From Prevotella sp. UBA4330 (GTDB lineage: Bacteria > Bacteroidota > Bacteroidia > Bacteroidales > Bacteroidaceae): a stretch of 64,000 bases of DNA. The stretch covers positions 1 to 64,000 of the forward strand of contig DGTS01000024.1 in NCBI GenBank assembly GCA_002394385.1. The letters run 5' to 3'. The position numbers were made by a program, and so were the translations under genes. The notes under the pieces were generated by a model. It saw nothing but the letters and a program-made list of their open reading frames with translations. It did not search any database and was not told the DNA's origin. Within the stretch, counting starts at the first letter, position 1; the number at the start of each line of letters is the position of its first letter. Shown here one piece after another: positions 36,284 to 45,480 of this stretch.

Positions 36284-37386
36284 CAAGTTTTGCCCTATAT
36301 AGACTTCCGAGAGAAGAAAAGTTCACCCTTCTGACGCAAACCGAGGGGGCAGTTGAGCGCATTTTGTCATTTAACGAACTGAATGAAAAAAGTGGATTTG
36401 TCATTGCTCCGTTCTGCATTTCAGACAAGACGCCATTGCTCCTGTTGCATCCTGACGCATCATGTGTATGTCATTCATTTACAGATATTGACAATAATAC
36501 GATTGAAGAGATAAATGAATGTGCTGAAGAGAATATATTTGCCTATGTGAATAACGCCTCCGAAACTGATGAACGCACACGATACGGCATAGATTTCAGG
36601 AATTTCCACTCGCAACTCTCACAAGGGCAGTTCAAGAAAATAGTGCTTGCAAGACAGGCAGAGGCGGCAAGAGGAACGGCCGGAACTTTCAGCATGTTCC
36701 GCAAGGCATGTGAGGATTACCCCCGAATGTATATCTCACTGTTCTCAACACCATTCTCAGGCACATGGCTGATAGCAACTCCTGAGACGCTACTCGAAAG
36801 CGATGGCGACACATGGAGAACCATAGCACTCGCAGGAACAATGAAACTGGACGGCAAGATGATGTCCTTCGACACCCCAGAGATGGAGAACAACGCTTTG
36901 CGCTCTGCCGACATACTGTGGAGCGAAAAGAACATACAAGAGCAGCGCATAGTGGCTACATATATAATGGAGTGTCTTGAGCATTACTCTGATAATATTC
37001 AGGAGGTGGGACCGAAGACAACAAGAGCGGGAAACCTGATACATCTGAGGAGCGACTTTGTGTTTTCGCTCGAAGAAAAATCAATTTTGGGCGATTTAAT
37101 CGCTGCTCTTCACCCAACACCTGCGGTGTGCGGATTGCCAAAGAACGATACACGAGAGTTCATAATTCACAACGAATTTGCACCAAGGAACTACTATAGC
37201 GGCTTCAGCGGACCGCTGCTGAGTGACACGGGAACACATTTGTTTGTTTCGCTCAGATGTCTGCAGATGGTAAAAGGCAAGTTCTTGCTTTACGCAGGCG
37301 GCGGTTTACTGCCCGATAGCATTGAACAACAAGAGTGGGAAGAGACAGAGGCAAAACTCGAAACGATAAGAAGAATCATTGCATAA
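36280..37386 (+). CDS. menF: Isochorismate synthase
   Basis: It converts chorismate to isochorismate, the first committed step to menaquinone. The 368-residue protein has the chorismate-binding fold with motifs QFKKIVLARQ, ETLLES, TIALAGT and the C-terminal HPTPAVCGLPK and YYSGFSGP segments that carry the catalytic Lys/Glu and Mg2+ site. It overlaps the thioesterase gene (ATGA) and is followed 4 bases later by menD. Confidence 0.93.
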   Translation: MTSFALYRLPREEKFTLLTQTEGAVERILSFNELNEKSGFVIAPFCISDKTPLLLLHPDASCVCHSFTDIDNNTIEEINECAEENIFAYVNNASETDERTRYGIDFRNFHSQLSQGQFKKIVLARQAEAARGTAGTFSMFRKACEDYPRMYISLFSTPFSGTWLIATPETLLESDGDTWRTIALAGTMKLDGKMMSFDTPEMENNALRSADILWSEKNIQEQRIVATYIMECLEHYSDNIQEVGPKTTRAGNLIHLRSDFVFSLEEKSILGDLIAALHPTPAVCGLPKNDTREFIIHNEFAPRNYYSGFSGPLLSDTGTHLFVSLRCLQMVKGKFLLYAGGGLLPDSIEQQEWEETEAKLETIRRIIA

Positions 37387-37390
37387 GGAA

Positions 37391-38980
37391 ATGTATAGCA
37401 GCAAGGAAAACGTAAACATACTGACAGCATTGCTCGTTGCACACGGCGTAAGGCATGTGGTTGTATGCCCTGGAAGCAGGAATGCTCCGCTGGTTCACAA
37501 CTTCTATGTGTGCCCCGAGTTGCAATGTTACCCTGTGACGGACGAGCGTTCGGCGGGTTTCTTTGCGTTAGGCATCTCTCAGGCCACCAATACGGCGGTT
37601 GCAGTATGCGTCACTTCGGGCACGGCATTGCTCAACGTGTCGCCTGCGGTGGCGGAGGCATCATTCCAGCATAGACCACTTGTCGTTATCAGCGCCGACC
37701 GCCCGCAGGCATGGATAGGACAACTCGACGGCCAGACAATGCCGCAAGACAATGCTTTCGGCGTGTTTGTAGGCAAGTGCGTGTGCCTTCCCGAAGTGTC
37801 TGATGATGAGAGCAGATGGCATTGCAATAGGCTTGTGAACGAGGCACTCTTATCTATGAAGAAGAAAGGTGGCATCCCTGTGCACATCAATGTGCCCATA
37901 AGCGAACCTCTCTTTGATTTCTCAACGCCTTCACTTCCCGTAGAACGCAAGATTGAAATGGCGTTGCCATCGTGCCATATCGATGAAATCGCTATAAAAC
38001 CATTACTTGATGCGCGTCGCCCAATTATTGTAATAGGGCAGTTGAAGCGATGCGAACACCTTTCAGAGGTTGTAAGTGAGTTGAAGAAACGATTCGTGGT
38101 GCTTCACGAGCCATTGTCTGTTGATGGCGGTGCTACATGGTTTGACAGCATGTTCGATGACATTGCTGGAAACGACGCGTATGCTCCTGATTTCATACTT
38201 TACATTGGTGATACGGTTGTTAGTAAACTACTTAAACGTTATTTGCGAACTCTCTCGTGCACAAATACTTGCATGGTGAGCGAAGATGGGGATGTGCACG
38301 ATGTGACAATGCACATGAACACGATGCTTATAAGTTCTGCGGAGGATGTTCTAACAGCCATTTCGGAGCATAAGGGCAATAATACAGACGCAGAGTTTCA
38401 TGCTCGATGGAATGGAGAAATTAATCGATGCAGAAGTCAGTTTTTGCCCATTTCATCGGAAAACATACACGAAGAGGCAGTCAGGTTGTTCGAGCAAGAA
38501 ATTGACAAACGTTCGGAGAAATGTTATGTTCATTATGCCAACAGCACATCGGTACGTTACGGATGTATCTATGCTACACATTATATATATGTAAATAGGG
38601 GAGTGAACGGCATAGAAGGCTCCTTGTCAACTGCCGCCGGCTATTCCGTTGCCGTCAACGAGAAGACATTCATCGTGACAGGCGACCTGTCCTTCTTCTA
38701 CGATGCTAATGCCTTGTGGAACAAGAACCTAAAGAACAACCTGAGGATAATACTCTTGAACAATGGTTGTGGCGGCATTTTCAGCAAGTTGAAAGGCCTT
38801 GAGAACAGCCCTTCGAGAGACGATTGCGTCGCTGCTTCACACAACACGTCTGCAAAAGGACTATGTATGGCATACGGAGTAGAATATCTTGCGGCATCAA
38901 GTCGGGAAGAGTTAAGCGCCTGTCTGACAATGCTTTTCGATAAAGAAACGAACTCTCCGATGTTGCTTGAAGTGGGCTGA
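37391..38980 (+). CDS. menD: MenD (SEPHCHC synthase)
   Basis: MenD condenses isochorismate with 2-oxoglutarate using thiamine diphosphate. The 529-residue protein has the ThDP-family N-terminal domain (VVCPGSRNAPL, CVTSGTALLNVSPAV, ISADRPQAW) and a C-terminal Pyr/PP domain with GDLSFFYDANALWN. A TTG-initiated frame from 37379 overlaps menF; ATG 37391 is preferred. The remaining men genes (B, C, E, A) are not in the window. Confidence 0.94.
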   Translation: MYSSKENVNILTALLVAHGVRHVVVCPGSRNAPLVHNFYVCPELQCYPVTDERSAGFFALGISQATNTAVAVCVTSGTALLNVSPAVAEASFQHRPLVVISADRPQAWIGQLDGQTMPQDNAFGVFVGKCVCLPEVSDDESRWHCNRLVNEALLSMKKKGGIPVHINVPISEPLFDFSTPSLPVERKIEMALPSCHIDEIAIKPLLDARRPIIVIGQLKRCEHLSEVVSELKKRFVVLHEPLSVDGGATWFDSMFDDIAGNDAYAPDFILYIGDTVVSKLLKRYLRTLSCTNTCMVSEDGDVHDVTMHMNTMLISSAEDVLTAISEHKGNNTDAEFHARWNGEINRCRSQFLPISSENIHEEAVRLFEQEIDKRSEKCYVHYANSTSVRYGCIYATHYIYVNRGVNGIEGSLSTAAGYSVAVNEKTFIVTGDLSFFYDANALWNKNLKNNLRIILLNNGCGGIFSKLKGLENSPSRDDCVAASHNTSAKGLCMAYGVEYLAASSREELSACLTMLFDKETNSPMLLEVG

Positions 38981-39069
38981 TGATGGAAAAAACAAAAAAT
39001 AATCGCATAAAAAGGGGGGAATATTTTTCTCATTCGTAATATATATAAAAACTTAAACTAAATATTATT

Positions 39070-40566
39070 ATGGCTAACAGGTATTTATTAGGATTTGATG
39101 TGGGTAGTTCATCAGTTAAAGCGTCGCTTGTTGATGCCGACACTGGTGTAACCGCTGCATCTGCGTTCTTTCCTGAGAAGGAAGCACCAATACTTGCTGT
39201 CAAGGCAGGTTGGGCCGAGCAAGACCCTCAATCATGGTGGAATTATGCGAAACAGTCGCTGCAGAAGATAATGGCAGACACAGGTGCCAAAGGCGAAGAC
39301 ATCAAGGCTATAGGCATCAGTTATCAGATGCACGGTCTTGTTTGTGTTGACAAGAACCTCAAGGCTTTGCGCCCGAGCATTATCTGGTGTGACTCACGTG
39401 CCGTTCCTTATGGCGAAAAGGCATTCAACGACCTTGGTGAGAAGAAGTGTCTCAGCCATCTGCTCAACTCACCTGGCAACTTTACTGCCGCCAAACTGGC
39501 GTGGGTAAAGGAGAATGAGCCTGAGATCTACGACCAGATTTATAAGGTGATGCTTCCTGGCGACTATATCGCAATGCGTCTTAGCGGTACAGTAAACACT
39601 ACGATAAGTGGTCTTTCGGAAGGCATGATGTGGGATTTCAGCGAGAAGAAACCCGCTAAGTTCCTCTTCGATTACTTCGGATTCTCTGAAGATATGATTG
39701 CCGACATCGTTCCGACATTCGCTGTACAGAGCGTCGTTTCAAAGGAGGCGGCCGACGAGTTAGGCCTTAAGGAGGGCACACCTATATCTTATCGTGGTGG
39801 CGACCAGCCCAACAACGCGCTTTCGCTGAATGTATTCAACCCAGGCGAGATAGCCTCTACGGCAGGAACATCAGGTGTTGTGTATGGTGTGCTTGGTGAA
39901 GCCAACTACGACAATAAGAGCCGTGTGAACACATTTGCCCATGTTAACTATACAACAGAACTTGACCGTCTCGGCGTTTTGTTGTGCATCAACGGTACAG
40001 GAATCCTGAATGCTTGGATTCGTCGTAATGTTGCGCCAGAGGGCATCAGTTATAGCGACATGAACGACATGATGGCCAATATTCCTATCGGTAGCGAGGG
40101 CGTTACTATTATTCCTTTCGGCAATGGTGCAGAGCGTGTGCTGGAGAACAAGGAGATTGGATGCTCTATCAGCGGCATCAACTTCAACAAGCACTCAAAG
40201 GCTCATATCATGCGTGCAGCACAAGAAGGCATCGTCTTCAGTTTCTGCTATGGCATGGAGGTGATGACACAGATGGGTATGGACATCAAGAAGATACATG
40301 CTGGAAAGGCAAACATGTTCCTCAGCGAGATATTCCGCAACACGCTTGCTGGCGTAAGTGGCGCCACAATCGAACTCTACGAGACCGACGGCTCGGTTGG
40401 TGCTGCTAAGGGTGCTGGTATGGGCTGCGGTATCTATAAGGACAATGAGGAGGCATTCCACACGCTGAAGAAACTCGCAGTTATCGAGCCAGACTTGGCC
40501 AACCGTTATGCATATCTGGCTGCTTACAACAACTGGAAGGCACAGTTGGAGAAGAATCTGCGATAA
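39070..40566 (+). CDS. xylB: Xylulokinase
   Basis: It phosphorylates D-xylulose to xylulose-5-phosphate. The 498-residue FGGY-family kinase shows the ATP-binding LGFDVGSSSVKASLVDADTG start, the substrate motif ISYQMHGLVCVD and WCDSRA, the GLSEGMMWDF segment and the FGGY-type C-terminal motif ending in GSVGAAKGAGMG. It lies 58 bases before xylA. I see no canonical TAnnTTTG box in the 90-base gap after menD. Confidence 0.94.
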   Translation: MANRYLLGFDVGSSSVKASLVDADTGVTAASAFFPEKEAPILAVKAGWAEQDPQSWWNYAKQSLQKIMADTGAKGEDIKAIGISYQMHGLVCVDKNLKALRPSIIWCDSRAVPYGEKAFNDLGEKKCLSHLLNSPGNFTAAKLAWVKENEPEIYDQIYKVMLPGDYIAMRLSGTVNTTISGLSEGMMWDFSEKKPAKFLFDYFGFSEDMIADIVPTFAVQSVVSKEAADELGLKEGTPISYRGGDQPNNALSLNVFNPGEIASTAGTSGVVYGVLGEANYDNKSRVNTFAHVNYTTELDRLGVLLCINGTGILNAWIRRNVAPEGISYSDMNDMMANIPIGSEGVTIIPFGNGAERVLENKEIGCSISGINFNKHSKAHIMRAAQEGIVFSFCYGMEVMTQMGMDIKKIHAGKANMFLSEIFRNTLAGVSGATIELYETDGSVGAAKGAGMGCGIYKDNEEAFHTLKKLAVIEPDLANRYAYLAAYNNWKAQLEKNLR

Positions 40567-40624
40567 GAAAAGCGCAATATCAATTAAAGGATTTTATTAT
40601 AATAAACCAATTATTTAAACAATT

Positions 40625-41944
40625 ATGGCAAAAGAGTATTTTCCACAAATCGGAAAGATTCCTTTCGAGGGAAAGGACAGTAAGAATCCATTAGCATTCC
40701 ACTATTATGATGCTAATAAGGTTGTGATGGGTAAGACCATGAAGGAGTGGCTCCGCTTCGCTATGGCATGGTGGCACACTCTGGGACAGGCAAGTGCTGA
40801 CCCATTCGGAGGCCAGACTCGTTCGTATGAGTGGGACAAGGCTGACAACGCTGTACAGCGCGCTAAGGACAAGATGGACGCTGGTTTCGAGATCATGAAC
40901 AAACTCGGCATCGAGTTCTTCTGCTTCCACGATGTTGACCTCGTTGAGGAGGGCAACTCTGTAGAGGAGTATGAGGCTAACCTCAAGGCTATCACCGACT
41001 ATGCACAGCAGAAGATGGCTGAGAACCCCCAGATTAAACTGCTCTGGGGTACTGCCAACGTATTCGGCAACAAGCGCTATATGAACGGTGCTTCTACCAA
41101 CCCTGACTTTGATGTTGTTGCTCGCGCTATCGTTCAGATTAAGAACGCTATTGATGCAACTATCAAACTTGGTGGTCAGAACTACGTATTCTGGGGCGGC
41201 CGCGAGGGCTACATGAGCCTGCTGAACACCGACCAGAAGCGTGAGAAGGAGCACATGGCTATGATGCTGACTCTGGCTCGTGACTATGCACGCGCTAAGG
41301 GTTTCAAGGGCACATTCCTCATCGAGCCAAAGCCAATGGAGCCTACAAAGCACCAGTATGACGTTGACACAGAAACCGTTATCGGCTTCCTGAAGGCTCA
41401 CGGTCTTGAGAAAGACTTCAAGGTGAACATCGAGGTTAACCACGCTACACTTGCAGGTCACACCTTCGAGCACGAACTTTGCTGCGCTGTTGACAATGGT
41501 ATGCTCGGCTCTATCGACGCTAACCGCGGTGACGCACAGAACGGATGGGATACAGACCAGTTCCCAATCGACAACTACGACCTCACAATGGCTATGCTGC
41601 AGATTATCCGCAACGGAGGCCTTGGCACTGGTGGTACAAACTTCGATGCTAAGATGCGTCGTAACTCTACCGATCCTGAGGATGTATTCATCGCTCACAT
41701 CAGCGGTATGGACGCTATGGCACGTGCTCTTGAGAACGCTGCCGCTATCATCGAGGATGGCACTATCTGCAACATGGTTAAGGAGCGCTACGCTTCGTTC
41801 GATGCTGGTAAGGGTAAGGAGTTCGAGGATGGCAAACTCACACTCGAGGATGTTTACGCTTACGGTAAGGAAGTTAACGAGCCAAAGACCACTTCTGGCA
41901 AGCAGGAACTCTACGAGACAATCGTTGCATGGTTCGCTAAATAA
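40625..41944 (+). CDS. xylA: Xylose isomerase
   Basis: It converts D-xylose to D-xylulose. The 439-residue class II enzyme shows FFCFHDVDLVEEGN (catalytic His and Asp), YVFWGGREGY, FLIEPKPMEPTKHQYD (metal-binding Glu and catalytic Lys region) and the metal-site SIDANRGD near residue 297. Codon use is strikingly regular, as in highly expressed genes, which also leaves a long antisense open frame of no significance. Confidence 0.97.
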   Translation: MAKEYFPQIGKIPFEGKDSKNPLAFHYYDANKVVMGKTMKEWLRFAMAWWHTLGQASADPFGGQTRSYEWDKADNAVQRAKDKMDAGFEIMNKLGIEFFCFHDVDLVEEGNSVEEYEANLKAITDYAQQKMAENPQIKLLWGTANVFGNKRYMNGASTNPDFDVVARAIVQIKNAIDATIKLGGQNYVFWGGREGYMSLLNTDQKREKEHMAMMLTLARDYARAKGFKGTFLIEPKPMEPTKHQYDVDTETVIGFLKAHGLEKDFKVNIEVNHATLAGHTFEHELCCAVDNGMLGSIDANRGDAQNGWDTDQFPIDNYDLTMAMLQIIRNGGLGTGGTNFDAKMRRNSTDPEDVFIAHISGMDAMARALENAAAIIEDGTICNMVKERYASFDAGKGKEFEDGKLTLEDVYAYGKEVNEPKTTSGKQELYETIVAWFAK

Positions 41945-41976
41945 GCCATTTGGCAATCAGCATTCAATAAGAAGGG

Positions 41977-42010
41977 CAGCCCAATTAGGTTTGGGCTGTT
42001 CTTTTGTTTT
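41977..42010 (+). terminator. Terminator after xylA
   Basis: CAGCCCAA (41977-41984) pairs with TTGGGCTG (41991-41998), followed by a T-rich stretch. Confidence 0.85.
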
Positions 42011-42033
42011 CTATGTATATCCAACATGTGCTC

Positions 42034-42121
42034 TCAGGTATGCCTCCTGACCTCCTCAGGTATATCTCCTGACCTCCTCAGGAATGCTTCCTGACAGTCT
42101 CAGGTGTATCTCCTGACAGTT
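42034..42121 (+). repeat. 22-bp phased array 5 (TCAGG/CCTGA hairpins)
   Basis: Four exact 22-bp units (starts 42034, 42056, 42078, 42100) each hold a 17-base hairpin motif. The third, TCAGGAATGCTTCCTGA, has perfect 7-bp arms and a 3-base centre; the others keep TCAGG or TCAGGT at the left and CCTGA at the right. Confidence 0.92.
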
Positions 42122-42253
42122 TATGATGTATGTTGTGTCATTTGTGTATTGTAAAACACCTTTCAAAGACATTCTTTTTGCACAGAAAGGTCATGTAAAT
42201 GCAATTTTCAAATGTTACTTTTGCCAAAATTTGCATAGTTAGAAAATATGTTG

Positions 42254-42261
42254 TAATTTTG
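42254..42261 (+). promoter_or_regulatory. -7 promoter box for the nuclease-GDP-fucose operon
   Basis: TAATTTTG matches TAnnTTTG and supports ATG 42304 over an upstream frame opening at 42199. Confidence 0.7.
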
Positions 42262-42303
42262 CACCAAATACACGTAAAGTTCCATCTTTTAATCGTGACG
42301 ATT

Positions 42304-43296
42304 ATGAAATACAAGGTATATATATCATTATTCATGGCTTTTGTCTGCAGCATTGTTGCCAATGCACAGGGACCAAACAATTCAAATTATTATTACCGGA
42401 ATGCCGATGGAAAGAAAGGCAGTTCGCTGAAGACTTCGCTATGCAATATTATCTCTGCTGGATATAATAAGCAAACATACAAGCAAGTTTGGACTGCTTA
42501 TAAGACCACGGACATAAAACCAGACGGAATACATGTTTATGACATCTATAGCAACATAAGCAACTTCGTTTATGGAACTGACCAGGCAGGCAATTATCAG
42601 AAAGAGGGAGACGTCTATAATCGTGAGCACACGTTCCCTAAAAGTTGGTTCGACGATGCCTCCCCTATGTATACGGACCTTTTCCATGTTATGCCTTCCG
42701 ATGGCTATGTTAACAGTATGCGCAGCAATTATCCGTACGGAGAGACTGATGCGAATGCTTATGACAAGAATAACTATAAAAGTGCAAATGGATATAGCAA
42801 GAAAGGATATTGCAAGACTCCTGGCTATACAGGAGTAGTTTTTGAGCCCAATGATGAATATAAGGGTGACCTTGCCCGTAACTATTTCTACATGGCAACA
42901 CGCTATGAGAACCAGATTACAAGTTGGAGTTCGCCTGTTCTTACGAATTCGTCATATAAGCCCTACGTGCAATGGCACCTTGACATGCTCATGCGTTGGT
43001 CGAGAGAAGACCCCGTTAGTGAAAAGGAGATACTGAGAAACACGGAAGTCTATAAAATCCAAAAGAATCGCAACCCTTTCATTGATTATCCAGGACTTGA
43101 GGAGTATATATGGGGAAGCAAGGTGAACGTGCCCTTTTCGTATGATAACTACGAATCGACAAATGCTATAATACAAGTAGAAGACACAGAAAGCAGCACA
43201 CATGACAATGCGATATACGACTTGCAAGGTCGCCGTGTGCAGTATCCTACAAGAGGTATATATATAAGAAACGGTAAGAAGATTTTTATAAAGTAA
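42304..43296 (+). CDS. Secreted endonuclease I family nuclease
   Basis: A signal peptide (VYISLFMAFVCSIVANA) precedes an endonuclease I domain with the his-Me finger core DVYNREHTFPKSWF (catalytic His) and DLFHVMPSDGYVNSMRSNYPYG, about residues 100-140. It degrades extracellular DNA or RNA. The last 30 residues are a type IX-like tail (YDLQGRRVQYPTRGIYIRNG), so it is probably surface-linked or released. It lies only 12 bases before the GDP-mannose gene, so it shares an operon with nucleotide-sugar genes, an odd pairing. Confidence 0.88.
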   Translation: MKYKVYISLFMAFVCSIVANAQGPNNSNYYYRNADGKKGSSLKTSLCNIISAGYNKQTYKQVWTAYKTTDIKPDGIHVYDIYSNISNFVYGTDQAGNYQKEGDVYNREHTFPKSWFDDASPMYTDLFHVMPSDGYVNSMRSNYPYGETDANAYDKNNYKSANGYSKKGYCKTPGYTGVVFEPNDEYKGDLARNYFYMATRYENQITSWSSPVLTNSSYKPYVQWHLDMLMRWSREDPVSEKEILRNTEVYKIQKNRNPFIDYPGLEEYIWGSKVNVPFSYDNYESTNAIIQVEDTESSTHDNAIYDLQGRRVQYPTRGIYIRNGKKIFIK

Positions 43297-43308
43297 TTTT
43301 ATTGTAGC

Positions 43309-44367
43309 ATGCAGAACAGGAATCATTTGGTAATTATGGCCGGTGGAATAGGTAGCAGGTTCTGGCCTATGAGCACCGATGAACGTCCAAAGCAGTTTAT
43401 TGATGTCCTCGGAGTGGGCAGGTCTTTGCTCCAACTCACGATGGACAGGTTTGAAGGTGTTATAGATAAAGAGAATATCTGGGTGGTTACAAACAAGAAG
43501 TATGCCGATGTGGTGAAAGAGCAACTGCCCGAAATGCCTGCCGACCATGTGCTCTGTGAGCCTTGCCGCAGGAATACTGCGCCGTGTATTGCATACGTCA
43601 GTTGGCGTATTAAGAGTCAGGACCCCAAGGCAAATGTTGTAGTTACACCGAGCGACCATATCGTAACAAACGTAGATGAGTTCAGAAGGGTAGTGAAGCA
43701 ATGCCTCGATTTCACCGAAGACAGCGATGCAATAGTAACTCTTGGAATGAAACCTACACGTCCGGAGACAGGATACGGATATATTCAGGCAGACCTCTCG
43801 ATGAGCAGCATGCGCAACAAGGAAATCTACCGCGTTGACAGTTTCAAGGAAAAACCAAACCTGGAGACGGCTACGGAGTATATCAAAGACAAGAGTTATT
43901 TCTGGAATGCAGGCATATTCATTTGGAATGTAAGTACCATTGTTAATGCTTTCCGCGTGTTCCAGCCAGTTCTTAGCAAGATTTTCGAGAGCATGTTGCC
44001 TATCTACGGCACCGACAAGGAGCAGGAAATGATAGACAAACGCTATCCGGAGTGCGAGAACATCTCTGTTGACTATGCCATTATGGAGGAGGTAGAGGAA
44101 ATATTTGTGTGCCCTGCGGACTTTGGATGGAGCGATTTAGGCACTTGGGGCTCGCTTTTGATGCAAACAAAGCGCGACCTTTATGGCAATAGTGTGATAG
44201 GAGATAACGTTCAGTTGTATGAGACTTACAATTGTATAGTTCACACTCTGCAGAACAGCAAGGTGGTGATTCAGGGTCTCGATGGCTATATTGTGGCAGA
44301 GCAAGACGGCAAATTGCTTATATGCAAGTTGTCTGAAGAACAAAGAATAAAGGATTTCAAAAACTAA
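43309..44367 (+). CDS. manC: Mannose-1-phosphate guanylyltransferase
   Basis: It makes GDP-mannose from GTP and mannose-1-phosphate. The 352-residue protein has the nucleotidyltransferase signature MAGGIGSRFWPMS followed by RPKQFIDV, the catalytic VVTPSDHIV, and FWNAGIFIWNV. There is no C-terminal isomerase domain, so it is the monofunctional form. It is the first of three GDP-fucose genes. Confidence 0.93.
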   Translation: MQNRNHLVIMAGGIGSRFWPMSTDERPKQFIDVLGVGRSLLQLTMDRFEGVIDKENIWVVTNKKYADVVKEQLPEMPADHVLCEPCRRNTAPCIAYVSWRIKSQDPKANVVVTPSDHIVTNVDEFRRVVKQCLDFTEDSDAIVTLGMKPTRPETGYGYIQADLSMSSMRNKEIYRVDSFKEKPNLETATEYIKDKSYFWNAGIFIWNVSTIVNAFRVFQPVLSKIFESMLPIYGTDKEQEMIDKRYPECENISVDYAIMEEVEEIFVCPADFGWSDLGTWGSLLMQTKRDLYGNSVIGDNVQLYETYNCIVHTLQNSKVVIQGLDGYIVAEQDGKLLICKLSEEQRIKDFKN

Positions 44368-44383
44368 AATACAATTTTACAAA

Positions 44384-45469
44384 ATGGAAAAGAAAGTAGC
44401 ACTAATTACGGGTATAACAGGTCAGGACGGTTCGTATCTGGCGGAATTCCTAATCGAAAAGGGATATGAGGTGCATGGTTTGCTGCGCAGAAGCAGTTCG
44501 TTTAATACTGGAAGAATAGAGCATCTCTATCTTGACGAGTGGGTTCGCGATATGAAGAAGGCTCGTCTCGTGAATCTCCACTGGGCAGATATGACCGACT
44601 CTTCGTCACTTATCCGCATTATTGGAGAGATAAAGCCTACAGAGATTTATAACCTCGCGGCTCAGAGTCACGTCAAGGTGAGTTTCGATGTTCCTGAATA
44701 TACTGCCGATACAGATGCTGTCGGCGTGCTTCGTCTGCTTGAAGCAGTCCGCATTTGTGGCTTAGAGCATTCTTGCCGCATCTATCAGGCTTCCACATCA
44801 GAACTTTACGGAAAGGTACAGGAAGTTCCACAGTCTGAGACAACGCCATTCTACCCACGCAGCCCATACTCAGTTGCCAAACTTTATGGTTTCTGGATTA
44901 TGAAGAACTACCGCGAGTCGTACAACATGTACTGCTGCAATGGTATTCTGTTTAATCATGAAAGTGAGCGCAGAGGCGAGACATTCGTTACGCGTAAGAT
45001 AACTCTGGCGGCAGCACGCATCGTGCAGGGCATGCAAGACAAACTCTATCTTGGTAACCTCAACTCGTTGCGCGACTGGGGATATGCAAAAGACTATGTA
45101 GAATGTATGTGGCTTATCCTTCAGCAGCCAGAGCCAGACGACTTCGTGATAGCAACAGGTGAGTATCACACTGTTCGTGAGTTTGCTACTTTGGCATTCC
45201 ATCATGTTGGCATAGAACTTGAATGGAAGGGCGAAGGAGTTGACGAGAAGGGTATCGACAAGAACACGGGTAAGGTTCTCGTAGAGGTTGATCCTAAGTA
45301 TTTCCGCCCTGCAGAGGTTGACCAGTTGCTTGGCAACCCACAGAAAGCAAAGGATATTCTCGGATGGAATCCGCGTAAGACAACCTTCGAGGAGTTGGTA
45401 AAGATTATGGTTGACCACGATATGAAGTTTGTCAGGAAGTTATACTTAAAGGCCAAGGTGGCAGAATAA
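44384..45469 (+). CDS. gmd: GDP-mannose 4,6-dehydratase
   Basis: It converts GDP-mannose to GDP-4-keto-6-deoxymannose. The 361-residue extended SDR protein starts with the NADP motif ITGITGQDGSYLAEFL, then has LLRRSSSFNTGRI, the catalytic STSELYG and SPYSVAKLYG (Tyr-x3-Lys), and the conserved LYLGNLNSLRDWGYAKDYV. It is 16 bases after manC. Confidence 0.96.
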   Translation: MEKKVALITGITGQDGSYLAEFLIEKGYEVHGLLRRSSSFNTGRIEHLYLDEWVRDMKKARLVNLHWADMTDSSSLIRIIGEIKPTEIYNLAAQSHVKVSFDVPEYTADTDAVGVLRLLEAVRICGLEHSCRIYQASTSELYGKVQEVPQSETTPFYPRSPYSVAKLYGFWIMKNYRESYNMYCCNGILFNHESERRGETFVTRKITLAAARIVQGMQDKLYLGNLNSLRDWGYAKDYVECMWLILQQPEPDDFVIATGEYHTVREFATLAFHHVGIELEWKGEGVDEKGIDKNTGKVLVEVDPKYFRPAEVDQLLGNPQKAKDILGWNPRKTTFEELVKIMVDHDMKFVRKLYLKAKVAE

Positions 45470-45480
45470 TCACGTCAGTT

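Noticed and set aside
40691..41956. 421-codon open frame antisense to xylA
   Set aside because: It is an artefact of the regular codon use of xylA; the sense strand has all catalytic motifs.
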